This document shows positions 6,961 through 11,735 of a stretch of 11,735 bases of DNA, piece by piece. Position numbers and translations under genes: made by a program. The notes under the pieces are model-generated. The model was not told the origin of the DNA, ran no database searches, and saw nothing but the letters and a program-made list of their open reading frames with translations. How positions within the stretch are numbered: the first letter of the stretch is position 1; every line of letters begins with the position of its first letter. Location of the stretch: positions 1 through 11,735 of the forward strand of contig VGSD01000041.1 of assembly GCA_016875155.1 (NCBI GenBank), given 5' to 3'. The DNA comes from Deltaproteobacteria bacterium (GTDB lineage Bacteria > Desulfobacterota > BSN033 > UBA1163).

Positions 6961-8312
6961 CCGACATTCCTGCCTGATATTTCTTCCCAGACCGGATCAG
7001 CAATGGTCCCGTACTCTTCCGTATATCGGTCCATCACTCCTGCCAGATCCTGGTAGAATGACTCTGCGCCTGCATGGGTGAAGTAAACCCCTGGCCTGGA
7101 AGCCATCTCACGTGCAATCTCAGGTCTGTCGATTAGCATGCAGGGTCTCAAGAGGTTTTCATTGTTGGACTGACGGGAGCGAATCTCTCTGAAGAATGGA
7201 GAGTCCAGAACCTCCAGGAGAGATTTCCCCTTGATATTATCCGTGGCGAAATGGCAGAAGACACATGGCTCCACATCTCCCCGGGCATTGATATGACAGT
7301 ACATCCTTCCTCCGGCCATACATCCATTGGTCATTCTTCCATCATTCCAGAAATCGACGAAAAGGATCGGTTTGGTGGCACGGAATCGAGGCAGAGTCTG
7401 TCGCAACTGGTCTCTCTGCTGAGGAGTGGGCATCCATTGAATATCCGGATTTCGACCCACGGGAAGGCACATAAAATACCAGGTGAGAATGGCACCTTTT
7501 TCAATTAAAAAGTCGATAAATCCATCACTGGTCAGAAGGTCGGTATTCTCCCGGGTCTGAGTTAGAGAAGAAGCAAAAAGGACTTTGGCCTCCTTCAGGA
7601 GATCCATTCCCTTCATCACCTTTTGGAAATGTCCTTTTCCCCGCCTTCGGTCCGTCTCTTCTTCATACCCTTCCAGGCTGATTGCTGGGGCAATATTTCC
7701 TAGATCAGAAATTTTTTCGACGGTCGCTTCATTCAGAAACCCTCCATGGGTGAAGACATGAAAGAGTGTCTGAGGATGTCGTTTGCATATATCGAAGAGG
7801 TCCTGGCGGAGAAAAGGCTCTCCTCCGAGAACGACGACCAGATGGATTCCCATCTCCTCAGCTTCATCAATGATACGATCGATCTCCTTACCTTCCAATT
7901 CCCCTTCTTTGGAGTAATCGCCTGCATAACAACCATAACAGTTGAGATTACAACGCATCGTGGGGCTGATAAGGATGGCTCGTGGAGGATAAAATCCTGC
8001 TTCTTTGGCAAACTCTTTTCTCCGATTTGTCCCTTCTAAAAACTGGTTAAAAAGAAATTGAATAAGGATTTCCTTCTGTTTAGCATTGGTCTCCTTGAGA
8101 ACGCGTCGTGCGATCTCGAGAAATGGATGATCTTTCTCAAAAAGGTCCCTGATCGATCCGATCTTCTTCCGATAAGAATCTTTTTGTGGTATTTTTTCGA
8201 TGAGGCGAGTAAATCCGATCAGATTTTCTTTTGAGCTACCTGAGATAAAGGAAAGAGCTAGAGTTGTAAATTTAATTTGGGCTGATCTCTTTAAAGTGGA
8301 TGAGCTGTTCAT
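6957..8312 (-). CDS. Radical SAM protein with C-terminal SPASM-like cysteines
   Basis: The first gene of the operon, 451 residues. The radical SAM motif is C121-x3-C125-x2-C128 (MRCNLNCYGCYAGD), with GGEPFLR (163-169) as the SAM-binding glycine block. Cysteines C331, C339, C350, C353 and C391 lie in a SPASM/twitch-like region (GRMYCHINARGDVEPCVFC and later RPCMLI), so auxiliary [4Fe-4S] clusters are likely. An N-terminal domain of about 105 residues, mostly helical in appearance, comes before the barrel. ATG at 8312 has AAAGGAAA about 5 bases upstream. It ends by ATGA overlap with the activase gene. Its reaction cannot be named from sequence. SPASM proteins often modify peptides, but no small peptide gene is nearby, and the neighbours point towards lipid or acyl chemistry. 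It could make a C-C bond or methyl change, or supply an electron or maturation step. Confidence 0.88.
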   Translation of the reverse strand: MNSSSTLKRSAQIKFTTLALSFISGSSKENLIGFTRLIEKIPQKDSYRKKIGSIRDLFEKDHPFLEIARRVLKETNAKQKEILIQFLFNQFLEGTNRRKEFAKEAGFYPPRAILISPTMRCNLNCYGCYAGDYSKEGELEGKEIDRIIDEAEEMGIHLVVVLGGEPFLRQDLFDICKRHPQTLFHVFTHGGFLNEATVEKISDLGNIAPAISLEGYEEETDRRRGKGHFQKVMKGMDLLKEAKVLFASSLTQTRENTDLLTSDGFIDFLIEKGAILTWYFMCLPVGRNPDIQWMPTPQQRDQLRQTLPRFRATKPILFVDFWNDGRMTNGCMAGGRMYCHINARGDVEPCVFCHFATDNIKGKSLLEVLDSPFFREIRSRQSNNENLLRPCMLIDRPEIAREMASRPGVYFTHAGAESFYQDLAGVMDRYTEEYGTIADPVWEEISGRNVG

Positions 8313-8339
8313 GGTATTTCCTTTTCCATTTGGAGAAAC

Positions 8340-8366
8340 ATTATCTTAAAATAGAATGATTTTCAA
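8340..8366 (-). promoter_or_regulatory. Possible weak promoter for the nine-gene operon
   Basis: On the minus strand TTGAAA (8366-8361) is followed after 15 bases by GATAAT (8345-8340), each one base from consensus, about 28 bases before the first ATG. The spacing is short. The DUF2207 tail ends at 8377, so the operon could also be read through from upstream. Confidence 0.35.
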
Positions 8367-8376
8367 TCAGAGGGGT

Positions 8377-8520
8377 TTACCAGCTTCCGCCGCCACCACC
8401 GCCGAAGCCGCCTCCGGAGCCCCCCCTCCTCCAAATCCTCCGCCCCCTCCACCACCGCTTCCTCTTGGCGCGGAAAAGATAGCAGAGCCAAGGCTTGAGG
8501 TCACGGTGTTAATAGAGCCG
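8377..8520 (-). other. Displaced C-terminal Gly-rich tail of the DUF2207 protein
   Basis: Beyond the stop of the intact DUF2207 frame at 8509, family-like sequence continues in other frames. From about 8520 the neighbouring frame encodes GSINTVTSSLGSAIFSAPRG and then a Gly-rich run. At the G7 tract (8420-8426) one further shift returns to the original frame, which then encodes SGGGFGGGGGGSW and stops at 8377. An Ala-Pro-Arg then Gly-rich stretch ending GGGSW is typical of DUF2207 proteins. One base too many near the GGG at 8520-8522 and one too few in the G7 run would explain everything. Confidence 0.75.
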
Positions 8521-10128
8521 GGTAAAACCAATTGGATGAAATGTCCTGAATCCCCCGGGAGAGACATACCAGTTGGGTGGTTCCTGGTAAATTCCCTCAA
8601 ATGCCTCTGCCCAGTTATCCGCGACATCAAGGGCAATGGCATAGGGTAAAAATTTTGAGAAGAGATCTTTATCTCCCATCCGCTCAAGCCGGTCTTTCTC
8701 CGCGCGATTCATAAATTCCTGAAAACCTAAGATGGCCATATAGGCCAGGACGCCTGCTCTGGTTTTTGCAGGCATATGCCAGCCGAAGAAAAAGATAGGC
8801 AGCCCAGTTAATCCGCTTGCGATAAATCCTTTCCACATAGAATCAAGAGAGAAGAGCGCTAGGACAAAACCGCCAATGACAATAATGAGAAACCCCGTCA
8901 GAAAATAGAGATTCCTAACTTTCTCGGGATTAACGAGAAAATATTTATTTTTAACGAGTTCTCCATAAAGGGTCTTCTTCAGGGAGGGTAAATCCTTATA
9001 AAATTTATTCTTCAAACTCGATACAGACAGACGGGATGGAGCAAAGGAGAAGAGGCGGGTCATCAGTTCCGCCTCGAAAGAACCGAGAGCACCGTCCGAC
9101 TCTTTGATCTTTTTGAGATAGTAATCCGATCTGTCAAAAAGTAATCCTTCCTTTTTCACTTCCTCAATCTGAATGTATCCCTTGACCGCAAGGCCTACGA
9201 TCGTTGAAGTGATATCCCTGGAGTCCAATCTTTCGTCAAGCAACGTTCCGACCTCTGCAGGAGTGAGGAACCGGTTTTCAATCTTAGGGGGTTCATAGGC
9301 GACAGTGACGGCCTCTCTCACTCTCGGGTCCCTTCCCTTTCGATACCAGAGATTGAGCATCAATAAGAAGGATACGATGGGAAATAGAAAAACTTTATTC
9401 TCCTGAAAGTTGACCATCCATAGCAACTTTTTCCATGAAGAAGGCGGTGAGACAAGCCCCTTGTCCCATCCAAAGGCAACGGTCAAGCCTTCACCAGCGA
9501 CAAGACTCTTCTTGGCGATAAACCTTCCCTTATTATCATTCGTCTCATGTTCACACTCTGAGGCCTTGGAACCATAAGTGCCTGTAAATCCAGCGGCCCA
9601 TAAATTCTTACTCTTCTGTGTTGTGGCTAAGGATACATCTGCAGAGGATTTGACAATATCCGCCTGCCAGTAATTCCCGGTCACATTCCAATAAAGCTCG
9701 TCGTGGTCGTTGAGGAAAAGGATCGCGTTCTCCACTTCATAGGTGATCACATAGGTCTGGTTTCCGGAGACAAACCGTTTGGGATCTCCGATTCGGATAT
9801 GGATTAACGAACCAGCCTTCCTGACCTGATATTTCCAGGATTTCCCTGATTCGTCTTTTACAGCCAGAACGGTGGTAGGGGTGGTGATCGTCTTGCCGAA
9901 CTCATCTCTATATTTAAAAGGGACCTCCCGATAGATTCCGCGTCTGGGCCTATGGAATTTCACCTCAATCGTTTCATGAACAATAAAGGATGAATCTTTC
10001 TGAATGGTGATGTCCGAGTGAAATTTCGTGATGGTGAAATACTGCGCCAACGCCGGAGAAGCAAACAGGATGAGGTGAATACCGAGGATGAGAATAATAG
10101 ATATAAACAATTTATGAAACACTTTCAT
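8509..10128 (-). CDS. DUF2207 membrane protein (C-terminus frame-broken)
   Basis: A 539-residue open frame. A signal peptide (MKVFHKLFIS... to PALA, residues 1-28) precedes an extracytoplasmic beta-rich DUF2207 domain with GIYREVPFKYRD (64-75) and LYWNVTGNYW (145-154). Membrane segments follow at about 247-261, 408-427 and 432-449, with a cytoplasmic region including FLTPAEVGTLLDERLDSRDI (287-306) between them. The order matches the YciQ-like family, whose function is unknown. ATG at 10128 has GGAGAG 4 bases upstream. It follows lemA, a common pairing, and may act with it in the envelope. The frame stops early at 8509, and the usual Ser/Gly-rich tail is present downstream in shifted frames, so the natural product probably ended at 8377. 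This may be an assembly error or real decay; the rest of the protein looks intact. Confidence 0.85.
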   Translation of the reverse strand: MKVFHKLFISIILILGIHLILFASPALAQYFTITKFHSDITIQKDSSFIVHETIEVKFHRPRRGIYREVPFKYRDEFGKTITTPTTVLAVKDESGKSWKYQVRKAGSLIHIRIGDPKRFVSGNQTYVITYEVENAILFLNDHDELYWNVTGNYWQADIVKSSADVSLATTQKSKNLWAAGFTGTYGSKASECEHETNDNKGRFIAKKSLVAGEGLTVAFGWDKGLVSPPSSWKKLLWMVNFQENKVFLFPIVSFLLMLNLWYRKGRDPRVREAVTVAYEPPKIENRFLTPAEVGTLLDERLDSRDITSTIVGLAVKGYIQIEEVKKEGLLFDRSDYYLKKIKESDGALGSFEAELMTRLFSFAPSRLSVSSLKNKFYKDLPSLKKTLYGELVKNKYFLVNPEKVRNLYFLTGFLIIVIGGFVLALFSLDSMWKGFIASGLTGLPIFFFGWHMPAKTRAGVLAYMAILGFQEFMNRAEKDRLERMGDKDLFSKFLPYAIALDVADNWAEAFEGIYQEPPNWYVSPGGFRTFHPIGFTRLY

Positions 10129-10141
10129 TCTTCTCTCCGCT

Positions 10142-10176
10142 TATCATTCTACAATCCGCATTCCGCAATCCGAAAT
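10142..10176. repeat. Five tandem 7-base units between lemA and the DUF2207 gene
   Basis: The plus strand reads in exact 7-base steps TATCATT, CTACAAT, CCGCATT, CCGCAAT, CCGAAAT. The last three units share CCGNANT; the first two are more degenerate. It fills most of the gap between the two genes. Confidence 0.7.
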
Positions 10177-10178
10177 CA

Positions 10179-10733
10179 TTAAAAACTCACCTTCACTGGT
10201 TTCCTTTCTGCCTCAGGGGCTTCGAGTTGGAATAAATCAGCCTGTTTAAAATTAAACATCGAGGCTATCAGGTTTGAGGGGAAGGACTCGATCAGGATGT
10301 TGAAGTCCCGCACCACGGCATTATAATACCGCCTTGCATTCTCGATATTGTTCTCCAGTTCCTGCAACTGTGTCTGGAGCTGCATGAAGTTCGCATTGGC
10401 TTTCAGTTCGGGATAGGCCTCGGCAACCGCAAACAGGCTTTTCAAAGTATCCCGGATCATATTCTCTGCCTTTGCCATCTCGGCTGGAGAGCTTGCCTGC
10501 ATGGCCATCGCCCGTGCCTGGGTCACCTTCTCAAAGACCGTCTTCTCATGGGTGGCATACCCCTTTACGGTCTCCACCAGGTTAGGGACAAGGTCAAATC
10601 GTTTCTTGCACTGGACATCAATATCCGACCACGAAGACTTGACCGTGTTCCGGAGCCGAACGAGTTTGTTATAAATACTGACGACCGCAGCGACAAGTAC
10701 GACAATGATAATGAGAATGACAAGTAAGGTCAT
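10179..10733 (-). CDS. lemA: LemA family protein
   Basis: A 184-residue protein, the standard LemA length. A single N-terminal membrane segment (residues 2-20, TLLVILIIIVVLVAAVVSI) precedes the long helical body. Conserved blocks are YNKLVRLRNTVKSSWSDIDV, CKKRFDLVPNLVETVKGYA, YPELKANANFMQLQTQLQELE, NIENARRYYNAVVRDFN and the proline-containing FPSNLIASMF. LemA proteins are membrane-anchored with a helical bundle outside the membrane; their function is unresolved. ATG at 10733 is preceded by AGGAGGG with a 4-base spacer, a strong ribosome binding site. It forms a two-gene unit with the DUF2207 gene 50 bases downstream, a widespread partnership. Confidence 0.95.
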   Translation of the reverse strand: MTLLVILIIIVVLVAAVVSIYNKLVRLRNTVKSSWSDIDVQCKKRFDLVPNLVETVKGYATHEKTVFEKVTQARAMAMQASSPAEMAKAENMIRDTLKSLFAVAEAYPELKANANFMQLQTQLQELENNIENARRYYNAVVRDFNILIESFPSNLIASMFNFKQADLFQLEAPEAERKPVKVSF

Positions 10734-10763
10734 TTTTCCCTCCTATGTTTTGTCTTTTTTTTT

Positions 10764-10792
10764 AGACTACCGAATTTAAAGAATATTTTCAA
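10764..10792 (-). promoter_or_regulatory. Candidate sigma70-type promoter of lemA
   Basis: The minus strand has TTGAAA (10792-10787), a 17-base spacer, and TAGTCT (10769-10764), about 30 bases before the lemA start. The -35 matches 5 of 6 and the -10 only 3 of 6, so the call is tentative. Confidence 0.4.
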
Positions 10793-10808
10793 GCATTCTT
10801 TAGCGGTA

Positions 10809-10893
10809 AGTTGAAGGATGAATCACTTGAGGGAATGCGACCTTAAAGTTTAACTTTCAACTCCCTCGCGCCAAGGCCGCAGTTTAAGGCGAG
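10809..10893. repeat. Overlapping short inverted repeats between hicA and lemA
   Basis: In the 201-base gap there are three perfect inverted repeats: AGTTGAA/TTCAACT (10809-10815, 10856-10862), CCTTAAA/TTTAAGG (10841-10847, 10883-10889) and CTCGC/GCGAG (10865-10869, 10889-10893). They could form alternative hairpins in RNA. None has the T-run of a standard terminator. Loops are long, so chance is possible. Confidence 0.3.
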
Positions 10894-10934
10894 AAAAGCA
10901 GGCGGAGAAGATAAATAGGGAAATAATAAAATTG

Positions 10935-11108
10935 TTAGGTCAAGATTTTCAGAATATGCTTGGCAAGACTCTCGTCAATCTCCCTATGCCTGGGAACGGC
11001 CTGTTTTTTTCCGGTTTGAAGATTCATATATAGGTCATGCCGTGCTCCCGCACGTATAAAAACACACCCAGCATCGGTTAATCTCTTGATGAGTTCCTTT
11101 CTTTTCAT
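10935..11108 (-). CDS. hicA: HicA-family mRNA interferase toxin
   Basis: A 57-codon gene starting with ATG at 11108 and ending with TAA at 10935. It encodes MKRKELIKRLTDAGCVFIRA, then GARHDLYMNLQTGKKQAVPR, then HREIDESLAKHILKILT. This is the small dsRNA-binding-like HicA fold: an N-terminal helix (KELIKRLTDAG), a beta strand, the catalytic histidine H24 in GARHDLY (usually GSHxxY), the VPRHRE block and a C-terminal helix. HicA toxins cleave mRNA to stop translation until HicB is available again. The gene overlaps hicB by 4 bases (ATGA), so toxin translation is coupled to antitoxin translation. Confidence 0.9.
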   Translation of the reverse strand: MKRKELIKRLTDAGCVFIRAGARHDLYMNLQTGKKQAVPRHREIDESLAKHILKILT

Positions 11109-11302
11109 ACCGCAACAGCGATCTCTTTAATTTCGTGGTTTTTGGGAACTTCATCTAAGACCAAAAGTTTATAGGCATCAATAATATTTTCTTCCAGTTC
11201 TTTCAGTGTTTTTCCCTGAGTCATAACTTCCGGATGGTCGATAAGCTTTCCAACCCAAAATCTTTTGCCTTTCCAGTACACCATTTTGAGTTTAGTTTCC
11301 AT
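11105..11302 (-). CDS. hicB: HicB-like antitoxin
   Basis: A 65-residue protein with the HicB partial RNase H-like fold: YWKGKRFWVGKLIDHPEVMT, then TQGKTLKELEENIIDAYKLL, which matches the family pattern of a Gly/Pro strand followed by TxGxTxxEAxxN and a helix. It is short and has no C-terminal DNA-binding domain, so repression of its own promoter, if any, would need another route. It is predicted to bind and block HicA, encoded immediately downstream. ATG at 11302 has AAGGAG 6 bases upstream. The antitoxin-first order is reversed from the classical hicA-hicB order of E. coli but is frequent for this small HicB type. Confidence 0.88.
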   Translation of the reverse strand: METKLKMVYWKGKRFWVGKLIDHPEVMTQGKTLKELEENIIDAYKLLVLDEVPKNHEIKEIAVAV

Positions 11303-11363
11303 CTGTTACTCCTTATGGGTCGATTTGACCAATCTTTCTACTGCAATTTGATCTTTTGTAAAA

Positions 11364-11392
11364 ATCCTACCGATTCCACTGCTCTTTGTCAA
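11364..11392 (-). promoter_or_regulatory. Promoter of hicB-hicA
   Basis: The minus strand carries a perfect -35 TTGACA (11392-11387), a 17-base spacer and a -10 TAGGAT (11369-11364; 4 of 6), about 62 bases before hicB. A small inverted repeat GGTC-5-GACC (11318-11330) lies between it and the ribosome binding site and could be an operator or chance. Confidence 0.65.
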
Positions 11393-11460
11393 TGGAAATT
11401 CAAAAACTCTGTGAATAACTTGTTTAAAAATAAGGATTGGATTGAGATAGGTAGTATTCC

Positions 11461-11735
11461 TTACTTCATCTTTCTAAAATAGCGTTCGGCTTTTTTGACG
11501 GCGGGCCAGAGGCCAAGGTTCATCGGGCCGAAGATGATTAGGCTTCTCCTGAGATGAAATGGATTGAAGATCCTTTTCGCCATCGAAGATGGGGAATAGA
11601 AAGATCGGTTCACCTTCCAGAACCCTTCCTGAAGTTCCTCAACACTCATCCGCTTCGGCTGAAAGACGACCGTTGCCATATCGTACTTCGACCAGTCCTC
11701 AGTGAGAAGTCTTCCCCCTTGTTTTAACCCCTGAT
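11461..11735 (-). CDS. B12-binding radical SAM protein, C-terminal end (cut by window edge)
   Basis: Ninety codons of open frame run from the window edge to TAA at 11461. The visible protein, including GGRLLTEDWSKYD, then VVFQPKRMSVEELQEGFW and NRSFYSPSSMAKRIF, matches the C-terminal region (DUF4070-like) of B12-binding radical SAM enzymes such as HpnP/HpnJ relatives. It stops about 68 bases upstream of the hicBA promoter. The methionine at 11679 is internal, not the start, because the family block GRLL-DWSKYD lies before it. The N-terminal and catalytic parts are outside the window, so the substrate cannot be judged. Confidence 0.8.
   Translation of the reverse strand, partial: QGLKQGGRLLTEDWSKYDMATVVFQPKRMSVEELQEGFWKVNRSFYSPSSMAKRIFNPFHLRRSLIIFGPMNLGLWPAVKKAERYFRKMK

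Noticed and set aside
8357..8369. TGATT-TTC-AATCA hairpin as a terminator after DUF2207
   Set aside because: Only 5 A/T-rich pairs, no following T-run, and it lies just past the restored stop and inside the putative promoter.
8420..8460. G-rich minus-strand runs as a regulatory G-quadruplex
   Set aside because: The runs are explained by glycine codons of the DUF2207 tail.
10142..10176. Heptad repeat as a CRISPR remnant
   Set aside because: Units are 7 bases and directly adjacent, with no spacers.
11410..11418. DnaA-box-like TTATTCACA on the minus strand
   Set aside because: A single near-consensus 9-mer with no cluster of boxes or origin genes; expected by chance.

Overview
All genes in this window lie on the minus strand, so transcription runs from high to low coordinates. 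Oxygen-sensitive enzyme families (a 2-hydroxyacyl-CoA dehydratase-type activase, [4Fe-4S] dehydratase-like subunits, several radical SAM proteins) next to an LpxL-like acyltransferase suggest a strictly anaerobic Gram-negative bacterium. The overall style resembles Desulfobacterota (former Deltaproteobacteria). That placement is inferred from gene content and was not tested by a search.

Right part (11735 to about 8380): the 3' end of a B12-binding radical SAM gene; a hicB-hicA toxin-antitoxin pair with a near-consensus promoter (hicA has only 57 codons and overlaps hicB by 4 bases); and a lemA-DUF2207 pair. A row of five 7-base units lies between lemA and the DUF2207 gene. The C-terminal Gly-rich tail of the DUF2207 protein is split by two compensating frame breaks, one of them in a G7 run.

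Left part (8312 to 1): a compact nine-gene operon. In transcription order it encodes a radical SAM protein with extra cysteines, a BcrAD/BadFG-type ATPase activase, four dehydratase-like subunits in the order COG3581, COG3580 (DUF2229), COG3580, COG3581, an LpxL-like acyltransferase, an SRPBCC (START-like) protein and a B12-binding radical SAM protein cut by the window edge. Seven of the eight junctions overlap by 1 to 8 bases, five of them as the 4-base ATGA overlap. The only gap, 66 bases, follows the activase gene.

The main idea is that this operon is a split, multi-subunit relative of the large PlsA-type plasmalogen synthase / glycerol ester reductase proteins of anaerobes. In that picture the activase uses ATP to drive low-potential electrons into the subunits, each of which has a conserved cysteine triad, to reduce a lipid ester or acyl group. 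The acyltransferase, lipid-binding protein and radical SAM enzymes would make or tailor the lipid. Family calls and gene overlaps are read from the sequence; the ether-lipid function is inference. A role as a fermentative 2-hydroxyacyl-CoA dehydratase is the main alternative, but nothing else from such a pathway is present.
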